Assembly: GCA_030747035.1 (NCBI GenBank)
Contig: JASLLM010000016.1
Coordinates: 1 to 34,050, forward strand
Length of the DNA stretch: 34,050 bases
Direction: 5' to 3'
Origin: Alphaproteobacteria bacterium
GTDB lineage: Bacteria > Pseudomonadota > Alphaproteobacteria > GCA-2731375
Below are positions 17,294 through 25,016 of this stretch, in pieces. Every line of letters begins with the position of its first letter. Positions within the stretch are counted from its first letter, which is position 1. Both the position numbers and the translations under genes were made by a program. Below the pieces are notes generated by a model. The model ran no database searches and was not told the DNA's origin. It saw nothing but the letters and a program-made list of their open reading frames with translations.

Positions 17294-19738
17294 CTACGGT
17301 TTTTGCCCGGACTTCAATGACTTGCCCTTGAAACGGGCCATGACCGGCTGAAATACGCCGAAGTGATAGTTGTGGCAGATCAGACAATTGTCCCCGGCCT
17401 TCGCCGCCGTGTGGCATTCGGCACAGACGGCCCGTGGTAGCGGCTTGAAATTGGGGGTGAACACGGCGGGGTCCCGCTGCTTGAACGGCCCGGCAAAATC
17501 AGCCTTGGCATCGCGCTGGTGACAGGTAGTACAGCCTTTTTCGTCCAGCAGCCTGAAATGGGACGCATGAGAAAAACGCACGGACTTTTTCAAACCGTCG
17601 GCCGGCCCATAGCCGCGCCAGTTGACCGCCAAGCCCTGGTCCCCCTGCTGATCGACGGAATGACATTTGCCGCATAGACCCGGTGCCTTGCCCTCGATCA
17701 GGCTTTCGAAGACCTGCGCGCTTTCATCCAGCCGGTTCGCCGTCCGCCCTGTCAGATCGAGCCAGGATCGGATGAACCGATCGCCGTGCCCCGTCGGCCG
17801 GTAGCGCAAGGTATATTCGTCACGGTACCACCCCCCCGCGATGTTCCATTCTTCGCCATCGATCGCTTCCATAACCGTTATGCCAGCCCGGCCATTGCCA
17901 TTGTCCCCGGCCACGACCTTGTCACTATCCTCATCGTCTTCATCATCGTCCTTGCCGGTATCGATCTCCTCATCGTCGTCATCGTCATCCTTACCGGTCT
18001 TAATCTCATCGTCTTCGTCGTCGTCGTCATCATCCTTGCCGGTATCAATCTCCTCATCGTCGTCGTCATCGTCGTCCTTGCCAGTCTTGATCTCATCGTC
18101 GTCGTCTTCGTCGTCGTCATCCTTGCCGGTATCGATCTCCTCGTCATCGTCCCTACCAGTCTTGATCTCATCATCATCCGCATCATCGTCCTTGTCCGGA
18201 TCGTCGGCAGTGCCCTCACCGCGGCTTTCCGGCTCGGCCTCCGCCGCCGGCATCTCGACACTCTCGCCGTTCCGCCAGCGGGGCATTTCCGAGCCCAGCG
18301 CGGGGAACCACTCCCGTTGTGCCGCCACAACGGAATCAAGAGGCAACAATGCGGTGAGCGAGGTCTGCTCCGCCATCGTCAAGGGACGGCGCAGAATAAC
18401 TTGCAGGCGCGCGTGCAAGGTCGCCGCGCCTTCGCCACGAATATCAAAGAAAAGCGATTTCACCGCCCACGCCAAGGTCTCCACCGCGGCCAATTGGCTG
18501 TCGCTGGCCTCGGAAAGATCCATGGGGTCATCAATTTCCGCCAGTACGCCTTGCACCGCCCGGTATTTCGGATTTGCTGACAACAACAGGTGCATGAAGG
18601 GCGGGACGGCGTCTTCGGCGAATTCCGGCCATTCCCCGATCGCCGCGCCGCGATCGCGCAGGCTTTCCACGTCCAGTCCCGGAACCGAGAAAACGGCCAT
18701 GCCCTTGGCGGTGGCGCGGCCGGCGCCGGCAATTTGATCGCCGTGACAGCCGCCGCAGGTAACCTCGAAAGGCTTTAGCCTCATCAGACGGCTGTTGGCG
18801 TCTGTTTTGTGGCAACCGCGGCAGTCGCCGGGCGCCAGTTGCGCCATCTTTTCATCACGGAAATGTTTGTCGATATGACTGGTATGGTCGAACTGCAGCA
18901 GCGTCCGCCGTTCATAGGGATACTGGGCAAAATCGGGATGGCCCGATGCCAGACTGTGGAACTGCGCCTGATGGCAGGCGGTGCAGCGATCGTTGGACAT
19001 GCGCGTCCAATCCGCCTCCGCACCCTGGTGTTCGCCATGGCAGGTCATGCAGGGCAAGGGATCGATATTGGCCCGGGTTTTGCCATAGGCCAGGTTCGCC
19101 AGCTGCACGCCAAGCGTGCGCCCGCCGGCCGTCGCCGGGGCGGCGTTCTTGCGCAATACCGCCATCTCCGCCGCCGGCAGACTGTGTGGCAGCAGGCCAC
19201 GGCTGCCCATCTTATGGCAGTTGATACATGGCGCGGAGGCAGCCTCGGCGCTGTCTTCCGACCATGCGGCACGCCACCAACCGGCAATGCCTTCGTGGAA
19301 GGCGGCATGGCAGCCGCCGCAGTCGGTCAGTTCAGCATGTTGAAACGACAATTCGCCCGGACTGACAAAGGCAGCCCGGTCGGCGCCGGCCATGACGAAA
19401 ACCAGAATACCGGCAAGCAGCGCAATTAGCCATGACACGACAACGCCGCGCCGGGCCCGCCAACTGCGCACCGGGCGGCACAGGGCGACTTGCCGGCAAC
19501 AGGTACCATCCGCCAGCGGCCCGTCTGAACATGGGCCGCCATTGTATTGCGAACGGGTGCAATGCCAGCGATCGCCAACCCGCAGCGGCTCGCATTCATG
19601 GCCGCCGCGGCAACGGCCGCTGCCGTCGGGGCCGGTCAGGCACGGGCAGCCATCCGCGGTATGGCCGCAAATCCATTTCTGCCCCGGCCGGATATAAGGG
19701 CTGTCGCGGTAGCCAAAGGATTGCAGGGGTTCGGACAT
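17294..19738 (-). CDS. Membrane-anchored decahaem c-type cytochrome with Cys-rich N-terminus and Asp-rich repeat
   Basis: An 814-residue protein with ten CxxCH haem c sites. Six lie between residues 140 and 332 (CGGCH, CINCH, CMTCH, CTACH, CRGCH, CGGCH). Four lie after residue 688 (CGKCH, CTTCH, CAECH, CLICH). A single membrane segment (about 98-118) is preceded by Arg-rich sequence, so by the positive-inside rule the first 97 residues are cytoplasmic and the haems periplasmic. The N-terminal part has ten cysteines arranged as two copies of a W-x-C ... P-C-x-x-G-P-x(3)-G-x-C unit. Residues about 511-607 are an Asp-rich repeat. ATG 19738 overlaps the TGA of the b-type cytochrome gene by one base. 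It is the last gene of the redox operon. I do not recognise the overall architecture; a periplasmic electron-storage or relay role is inferred. Confidence 0.92.
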   Translation of the reverse strand: MSEPLQSFGYRDSPYIRPGQKWICGHTADGCPCLTGPDGSGRCRGGHECEPLRVGDRWHCTRSQYNGGPCSDGPLADGTCCRQVALCRPVRSWRARRGVVVSWLIALLAGILVFVMAGADRAAFVSPGELSFQHAELTDCGGCHAAFHEGIAGWWRAAWSEDSAEAASAPCINCHKMGSRGLLPHSLPAAEMAVLRKNAAPATAGGRTLGVQLANLAYGKTRANIDPLPCMTCHGEHQGAEADWTRMSNDRCTACHQAQFHSLASGHPDFAQYPYERRTLLQFDHTSHIDKHFRDEKMAQLAPGDCRGCHKTDANSRLMRLKPFEVTCGGCHGDQIAGAGRATAKGMAVFSVPGLDVESLRDRGAAIGEWPEFAEDAVPPFMHLLLSANPKYRAVQGVLAEIDDPMDLSEASDSQLAAVETLAWAVKSLFFDIRGEGAATLHARLQVILRRPLTMAEQTSLTALLPLDSVVAAQREWFPALGSEMPRWRNGESVEMPAAEAEPESRGEGTADDPDKDDDADDDEIKTGRDDDEEIDTGKDDDDEDDDDEIKTGKDDDDDDDEEIDTGKDDDDDDEDDEIKTGKDDDDDDEEIDTGKDDDEDDEDSDKVVAGDNGNGRAGITVMEAIDGEEWNIAGGWYRDEYTLRYRPTGHGDRFIRSWLDLTGRTANRLDESAQVFESLIEGKAPGLCGKCHSVDQQGDQGLAVNWRGYGPADGLKKSVRFSHASHFRLLDEKGCTTCHQRDAKADFAGPFKQRDPAVFTPNFKPLPRAVCAECHTAAKAGDNCLICHNYHFGVFQPVMARFKGKSLKSGQKP
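17919..18207 (-). repeat. Asp-rich imperfect tandem repeat inside the decahaem cytochrome
   Basis: The coding strand repeats a unit of 3-9 acidic residues followed by Glu-Ile-(Lys or Asp)-Thr-Gly-Lys/Arg. Six units are visible and strictly alternate EIKTG and EIDTG, followed by a final degenerate acidic stretch. On the DNA the plus strand is a GTC/ATC-rich low-complexity tract. It separates the six-haem and four-haem halves and may be a flexible, calcium-binding or partner-docking linker. Confidence 0.9.
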
Positions 19739-20571
19739 CAAAGCGCGCCGCCAAACGAATAGACCAGCAGCAGATGCAGCAGCGCCAGCAGGATCAGCCC
19801 ATAGGTCGCGGGAATATGAACAAACAACCAGGCCTTCAGGACACTCTGCAGGGCATAGGCGTAATCCAACTGGTTCTTTTGCTCCACCAAGGCCTGCAAA
19901 TTCTCGGCATAGCTCAATTCCCGCTCGTTCAGATAACGGGTCATGCTTGTCATCTCGGTGGTCAGGGCAAAGGATGCCCGGCGGGAACCCTGAATGTGTT
20001 GCAGCATATTTCGCGGCCCAGCAAAGAAGGCGGCAAGCCTGCCGCCGTAAAAATCGGCAATCGTTGATGATCCGGTTTCCGCCGCCGATTCAAGCACGAT
20101 GGCCTCGGCCTGCCGCCGCAGCCCGGCCATGATTTGCGGAATTCTTTCCAATACGACCTCTTCGGTGCGCCGGGTCAACATGCGTGCGTAGCGCCGGGAG
20201 ACATAAATTCCAAACAGGCCGCTGCCGGCGGCGGCAAGAAAAAAAACCGCCAGAATACGTTCCAATATTCCGTTGGGTATTCGCCAGTCGATGTGCAGGG
20301 CAAATATCAGAACCGTCAGCAGTCCAAGATAGATATGCACCTGCAACCAAGCCGCCGCCGTGCCCAGGGGCAGCATCGATAATTTCTTGCGGCCATTGTA
20401 AAATGCCAGGACAAGGACCGCCGTCAACAGCAGCCAGCCGGTCAGGATTGCCGGCTGATAAAGCGAAACATCATGGGCAATATGCCAGGCCAGCAAGGCG
20501 GCGGCGGCAAGCAGGGTAATGAAGCCGTTTAGCCAACGGCGTTTGGCAAAAGTGATCACCGGTTCAGCCAC
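19738..20571 (-). CDS. Dihaem b-type membrane cytochrome subunit
   Basis: A 277-residue integral membrane protein with about five hydrophobic segments (roughly 16-33, 41-58, 70-93, 102-122 and 248-272). Two of them carry a His-x13-His pair: H79/H93 in the third and H252/H266 in the last. This is the spacing of bis-histidine dihaem b cytochromes, so two b haems stacked across the membrane are likely. A soluble helical region of about 120 residues separates the fourth and fifth segments. The sequence is not a standard cytochrome b, NarI or b561 that I recognise. It overlaps the iron-sulfur gene upstream by 16 nt and the decahaem gene downstream by 1 nt. It is the natural link between the cytoplasmic FeS protein and the periplasmic haems. 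Confidence 0.8.
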   Translation of the reverse strand: MAEPVITFAKRRWLNGFITLLAAAALLAWHIAHDVSLYQPAILTGWLLLTAVLVLAFYNGRKKLSMLPLGTAAAWLQVHIYLGLLTVLIFALHIDWRIPNGILERILAVFFLAAAGSGLFGIYVSRRYARMLTRRTEEVVLERIPQIMAGLRRQAEAIVLESAAETGSSTIADFYGGRLAAFFAGPRNMLQHIQGSRRASFALTTEMTSMTRYLNERELSYAENLQALVEQKNQLDYAYALQSVLKAWLFVHIPATYGLILLALLHLLLVYSFGGAL

Positions 20572-22337
20572 CTTCCAAGGTCGGTCAAATCCTGCATATC
20601 AACCCGTTTCAGGGCGTCATGGGGACAGGCGCGCGCGCACGCCGGGCCGCCGAGTTGATCAAGGCAAAGGTCACACTTGGTCGCCTTCGCGATTGGAAGT
20701 TTGGTCACGGTATCGCGAATGAAGGCACCATCGCCGTCGCGCACCTCCACCATGCGAATGTTGTCATAGGGGCATGAGTTGGCGCAGGTGGCACAGCCGA
20801 TACAGGTCAAGTCATTGATCGTCACCTGCCCGCCCGACGAGGAGCGGTGGATGGCGCCGGTCGGGCAGCCGATCATGCAGACAGGGTCCATGCAATGCAT
20901 GCAGGCGTTGGCGACCATATAGTTGCCATGACGGCGGCCATGGCGATTGAAGCGCGGATTGTTGTCATGGGCGCGGGCACATGCCAGCACGCATTCGTCG
21001 CAGCGCACGCAACGGCCCAGGTCCATCAGCATGGTTGCCGTACCGTTGATGTAGCGGTGCTCCACCAGGAACTCCAACATCCCCGGGTCGATCACCGGAT
21101 TGTCCCATGCATCGTCGTCACGGCTCTTGCCAGTGCTCACCCTGTCGCGGTCCAGTCGACCATAGAGCGCCAATTCCGCGGTCGATAAGGTTGGCAGGAC
21201 CAATTCCTCGATCACCGCGGTGGGAACCCGCAGAATATCTACATAGCCCAGCGCCCGCAGGGTGGACTGCAATGTGGTTGTCTGCGCGCCGCCGTCATCA
21301 TCTACGCCATCGGCCACTACGCCGCCACCGTCATCGTGGCGCCAGTTATGGATGATTTCGGCCATGCCGAAGACCGCACCCCTGCCAATGTAGCGGATGG
21401 TCCGGTGGCCATTGTTGACCGCCCGGCTGACCCGGCCAAAACCGGCTCGAACCAGAAGCAGGCCATCGGGATAATCGCCCTCAGCCACGATTATTGGCTC
21501 CTCCGCCAGCCGGCGGCTAAAGCTTTCGTCTCTTTGGCGCTGGTACTGTGTATGCCAGTCAAAATCGCCATAGGTCTCAAATACGGTTTCATCGGCGATG
21601 CGGTTGATTGCCTCCGCATCCAGTCGCTGAAACATGGGCATGGCCTGCAAATGTGACGTCAGGCTGCGTTCACGATAGAGCCGGTCCACGTGTCGGCGGA
21701 AGTCATCAACGCGGCGCCTGATATCGCGCAAGCCCTGCCAGCGGATTTCAAGCAGTTCCGAGGGACCATCGGAAATCACCGTCGCCGTGCGCTGGGTCCG
21801 CCCCAACGCCGCGATTTCACCAAACATATCAGCCGGCCCAAGGGCCGCCGTGCGGTGCTGGTCAAACACCGCCCTGATATCCTGAATAAAGATGCGGGCC
21901 TGCTGCTGAGCATCGTCGCGGCTTGCGGTGCCCCCGTCCGGTGCGCCGAAAAATACGCTCCGAACCTCCGGATAAGCCGGATTGCGCCACAATTGCGCTA
22001 TTGCCTGGAAAAGACTTTTCTTGGCACTTGGGCCCCGACCCAACATGGCTTCGGGCAGGCCCGGCGGCAAGACAACGCGAACCTGCCCAGTAATGACCAG
22101 GAAGGCTGAATTACCGTAGTCCCCTTCCCGCATGACGATGTCGCCATCCTGAAAGTGAACGACCCTGGTATCGTTGGCGATGATGCCGTCGAGGGACAGG
22201 GTTTCGGGAAACCGCCCTCGGTCCATGCCCCGGAACGGTTCCAGCCCCAGAATACGGTTGACCTCCACTTCGTCCATGGCATCGGAAAACGGCGTATCCC
22301 AACGCCTGGGCCGCTGTATCGTGACCGCTTCAACCAT
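20556..22337 (-). CDS. Cyclic-nucleotide-domain / poly-[4Fe-4S] ferredoxin fusion protein
   Basis: A 593-residue cytoplasmic-looking protein. Residues about 45-205 form a cNMP-binding domain. GDIVMREGDYGNSAFLV is followed by an insert of about 70 residues, then MFGEIAALGRTQRTATV, which keeps the Glu and Arg of a phosphate-binding cassette. A second cNMP-like domain (about 225-375) is degenerate (FGMAEI, no matching Arg). From about 438 to 580 there are four cysteine clusters (CVRCDECVLAC, CMHCMDPVCMIGCP, CIGCATCANSCP, CDLC...CARACP) like the HycB/NrfC/DmsB electron-transfer subunits, enough for four [4Fe-4S] clusters. No Tat signal is present. It probably passes electrons to the b-type cytochrome whose gene it overlaps, perhaps under cyclic-nucleotide or redox control. 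The ribosome-binding site before ATG 22337 is weak. Confidence 0.9.
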   Translation of the reverse strand: MVEAVTIQRPRRWDTPFSDAMDEVEVNRILGLEPFRGMDRGRFPETLSLDGIIANDTRVVHFQDGDIVMREGDYGNSAFLVITGQVRVVLPPGLPEAMLGRGPSAKKSLFQAIAQLWRNPAYPEVRSVFFGAPDGGTASRDDAQQQARIFIQDIRAVFDQHRTAALGPADMFGEIAALGRTQRTATVISDGPSELLEIRWQGLRDIRRRVDDFRRHVDRLYRERSLTSHLQAMPMFQRLDAEAINRIADETVFETYGDFDWHTQYQRQRDESFSRRLAEEPIIVAEGDYPDGLLLVRAGFGRVSRAVNNGHRTIRYIGRGAVFGMAEIIHNWRHDDGGGVVADGVDDDGGAQTTTLQSTLRALGYVDILRVPTAVIEELVLPTLSTAELALYGRLDRDRVSTGKSRDDDAWDNPVIDPGMLEFLVEHRYINGTATMLMDLGRCVRCDECVLACARAHDNNPRFNRHGRRHGNYMVANACMHCMDPVCMIGCPTGAIHRSSSGGQVTINDLTCIGCATCANSCPYDNIRMVEVRDGDGAFIRDTVTKLPIAKATKCDLCLDQLGGPACARACPHDALKRVDMQDLTDLGRWLNR

Positions 22338-22397
22338 GGCAGACCGCCATTATTTCGTCTCCGCCCAGCGCCGTCGCCAAAATCCTTCGCCGACCGC

Positions 22398-23402
22398 CTA
22401 TTTTTTGCGCTTGTATTTCTTCGGCTTGGGCAAAACCGGGTCCAACCCGGCGAAAGTGCTGCCGTCATATTTGTCGGCCATGGCCTGGGCATGGCGCGCC
22501 ACGGTGTCGGCGGCGGCGGTCAACTTGGCTTCATTATTCAATTTCAGTTTCGCCGCCTTGGCCGCCTTATACATGGCCATCAGCTCCGGCGCCTCAATCA
22601 GCTTCGCAATCGCCTTGATCCGCTTGCGCGCCTTCTTGGCCCGCTTTGCCATCTTGACGGCATAGTCGGCCTTTTTCGTCGCCTTGGCGACGCCACGCAG
22701 GGCGTATTCCAGATCCAACGCGCGGCCAACCAGATACATCATGCGCAGCCGGGCGATGGGGGAAACCTGGTTTTTCTTGGAGTACCAGACATTGTGCCGC
22801 ACTTCGCCCTGGCTCCAGGCGACAAGCTCAAACTTGCTGCCCGCCGCATGACCGCCCTTATTGACCAGTTTTTCGTTCGGCACGGTGTGGCAGCTATAAC
22901 AATTCTGCGCCACCTTGTAGAGTTTGCTTGGCCGGATCATTCCGGCCGCCTCGGACTTGGCATAACGCTCGGCCTTGTGGGCAGCGGTTTCGTTTTCCGC
23001 TTTCACATCCTTGCCGCCGAAATCGCTATGTACCTTGATCCAGTCGCGGCCCGCACCGTGGCAGGATTCACAAGTGATACCGGCGATTGGCTTGACCTTC
23101 CCCTTAACCATGGCCGAGGTAAAATGGCAGGACAGGCAGTCACTGCCCGCCTTGATCCGTTTCAAACCCATCTTGTCGGCAATACTTCGGGCTTCCTTCT
23201 TGCGGGGCAAAGCCTTGAAGGTCGAGAAATGATGACTGCCCTTCCAGAATTCTATGGACGACTTGTGGCATTCACCGCAGGCATCCGGCCCCATGACCTT
23301 GGCCGGATCAAGATGCAGTTGCTGGGCCCGGCCTTGGTCGGAGCCCATTATCAAGGCGCCGAACAACGCCAACCCGGTCAATAACAGGCGCGCATTCATC
23401 AT
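22398..23402 (-). CDS. Secreted tetrahaem c-type cytochrome, c554-like
   Basis: A 334-residue periplasmic cytochrome. An N-terminal signal peptide (MNARLLLTGLALFGALIMG, probable cleavage after GRA) is followed by four CxxCH sites: C42-H46 (CGECH), C89-H93 (CLSCH), C111-H115 (CESCH) and C168-H172 (CYSCH). The count and the GPDACGECH opening resemble the cytochrome c554/c' family of multihaem electron carriers. The last 130 residues lack haem sites and are helical and rich in Lys and Ala, ending in a basic tail that could bind a partner or membrane. The ATG at 23402 follows a G-rich site by 9 nt. It sits second in the redox operon, 92 bp after the reductase. Confidence 0.92.
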   Translation of the reverse strand: MMNARLLLTGLALFGALIMGSDQGRAQQLHLDPAKVMGPDACGECHKSSIEFWKGSHHFSTFKALPRKKEARSIADKMGLKRIKAGSDCLSCHFTSAMVKGKVKPIAGITCESCHGAGRDWIKVHSDFGGKDVKAENETAAHKAERYAKSEAAGMIRPSKLYKVAQNCYSCHTVPNEKLVNKGGHAAGSKFELVAWSQGEVRHNVWYSKKNQVSPIARLRMMYLVGRALDLEYALRGVAKATKKADYAVKMAKRAKKARKRIKAIAKLIEAPELMAMYKAAKAAKLKLNNEAKLTAAADTVARHAQAMADKYDGSTFAGLDPVLPKPKKYKRKK

Positions 23403-23494
23403 CACAAGTTTCCCCCCAATCTATCTACCAGTCATTCATTCCCTGGTTGAACTAGTCTTTATCAAGCCGGTTGCCAATATTTGGCCATAGAGCG

Positions 23495-24769
23495 TCAGGC
23501 ATCCAAGGCCAAATCCGTCTTCGGTACGGAAATACAAGCGAGACAGGAACCGGATTCGGGCCGCGAACCGGGTTCTTCCACATAATCGACATCCCCCGTT
23601 TTCACCGCGGTGATGCAGGTGCCGCAACTTCCCGCCCTGCAGCCGGAATCCAATTCAATGCCGTTTGCTTCCGCCAGTTCCAGGATGGAGCCCTGAGTGC
23701 CATCCCAGGTGATTTTCTTGTTCGAACGGGCGAAGGTCACGATCTGCCCGGTTGCCGCGGCCACCTCCGTTCCCGGCGCGGCGGCGGTTTTCTTCACACT
23801 GGCCGGCCCGAACGCCTCGAAATGTATATCGTCATCCGGCACACCCCATTGGCGCAGATCCGCCGTCAGGGATTCCATCATCGGCGGCGGCCCGCAAACG
23901 TAGAATTCATAGTTGTTCGAGGGCAGGACCTGCTTGAACAAATCAACGCTGACCCGGCGCGCATGGTCAAAGCCATGGCCTACGACCTCGTCACCCTTGG
24001 GATCGCTATAGCAAATCCGCACATGAACATTCTCATGTTCTGCCTCCAAGGCCTCGAAATGCTCCCGCATGATGTGTTCATCGCCGTTGCGAATGCCATA
24101 AAAAAACCATGTCTCCCGTTGTGATCCCGATTCACAAATGGCGTTCAGCATGGAAACCATGGGAGTCAGGCCGACGCCGCCGCCAATCAAAACCACGGGA
24201 CTGTGTTTCGAGAGATCGAGGAAGAAGTTTCCTGACGGCGCCTTCACATCGACTATGTCGCCGGGGTGCAGATCGGCATGGAAATAGTTCGACGCCCGCC
24301 CGGGCGGTGCATCCGGTTCCCGGGGCGGCGGTCCCTGACGCTTAATGCTGACCCGGTAATGGTCCGTCTGAAAAGGGCTATCGGACAATGAATAACACCG
24401 CACCAAGGGCTTATCCCGGTCCGGCAGGCGCAGATTAAACGTCAGATACTGGCCCGGCGAGAACGGCGGCACCGCCTTGCCATCATGCGGCACCAAATAG
24501 AAGGAGCAGATATCGCCGCCTTCCATGATCTTGTCACGAATTCGAAATTTGCGGACACCCGACCAGGTCGCAACGGTCTTTTTACGTTCGATATCGCCGC
24601 TCAGGGTCTCGGCCGCGACCCGTCGTTGCAACAGCTCATTCGCCAAACCCTGTTGCACCCTGGCCAGCGCCGCGCCCCGCCAGGTGCCGTATAACAGAAC
24701 GGCCAATTGTGTGAAGGCGGCGAGAATTATCAATGCACCGATGATTTGAATCGTCCACGTCGCAATCAT
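23495..24769 (-). CDS. Membrane-anchored NAD(P)H:[2Fe-2S] flavoprotein reductase
   Basis: A 424-residue oxidoreductase of the ferredoxin-NAD(P)H reductase type. An N-terminal membrane anchor covers about residues 4-30. The FAD-binding motif RCYSLS is at 124-129. The nucleotide-binding GGGVGLTPM lies near 196, and YVCGPPPMM follows. The C-terminus is a plant-type [2Fe-2S] ferredoxin domain with C377, C382 and C385 (CRAGSCGTC) and the fourth ligand at C409 or C412. It would exchange electrons between NAD(P)H and a one-electron carrier at the inner face of the membrane. ATG 24769 is preferred to the TTG at 24778; GGGA lies about 5 nt upstream. It is the first gene of the redox operon, so the promoter should lie in 24770-25016. 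Confidence 0.92.
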   Translation of the reverse strand: MIATWTIQIIGALIILAAFTQLAVLLYGTWRGAALARVQQGLANELLQRRVAAETLSGDIERKKTVATWSGVRKFRIRDKIMEGGDICSFYLVPHDGKAVPPFSPGQYLTFNLRLPDRDKPLVRCYSLSDSPFQTDHYRVSIKRQGPPPREPDAPPGRASNYFHADLHPGDIVDVKAPSGNFFLDLSKHSPVVLIGGGVGLTPMVSMLNAICESGSQRETWFFYGIRNGDEHIMREHFEALEAEHENVHVRICYSDPKGDEVVGHGFDHARRVSVDLFKQVLPSNNYEFYVCGPPPMMESLTADLRQWGVPDDDIHFEAFGPASVKKTAAAPGTEVAAATGQIVTFARSNKKITWDGTQGSILELAEANGIELDSGCRAGSCGTCITAVKTGDVDYVEEPGSRPESGSCLACISVPKTDLALDA

Positions 24770-24813
24770 CGTTCCCAATGTCCCCAGTCTCTTTTTATTA
24801 GCCCTGTACTAAT

Positions 24814-24912
24814 GTAGCGAAAAACACTTAAGAAATGCCACGGCAAATTTTTTACGACTTTTAGCGCCTGTCTGACCCGTAGCGATCGCCCTTCCCTTCC
24901 TATCTGTAGCGA
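24814..24912. repeat. Three GTAGCGA copies upstream of the redox operon
   Basis: GTAGCGA occurs at 24814-24820, 24879-24885 and 24906-24912, in the non-coding 247-bp gap between the reductase start and the cobS end. The last two extend to GTAGCGAT and are 27 bp apart. They lie 45-143 bp upstream of the reductase ATG and could be regulator-binding sites. The rest of the gap holds AT-rich runs but no gene that I can support. Confidence 0.35.
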
Positions 24913-25016
24913 TATGAGATGAGGGCAAACTTATACCGGCACGAATCCGCCTCCCTTAAGCGGCAGCATGCACCAAGCACCGGCCCGGGTCAAAGCTGCC
25001 CAAGCCGCAAATTCCG

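Noticed and set aside
17919-18207. CRISPR-like array because of repeated GTC/ATC tracts
   Set aside because: The repeats are codon-level low complexity inside a coding frame, with no fixed-length repeat and unique spacers.
17786-18737. Two long plus-strand open frames, one Ser-rich and one very hydrophobic (Ile/Val/Leu), that look like a membrane protein
   Set aside because: They are the antisense reading of the Asp-rich repeat and neighbouring cytochrome sequence. GAC/GAT codons read backwards as GTC/ATC give Val/Ile or Ser. The decahaem frame has clear haem motifs on the other strand.
23440-23465. Possible FNR-type site (TTGA ... TCAA) between the reductase and tetrahaem genes
   Set aside because: The half-sites are 11 nt apart instead of the 6 expected between TTGA and TCAA in an FNR box, and the flanking bases do not fit.
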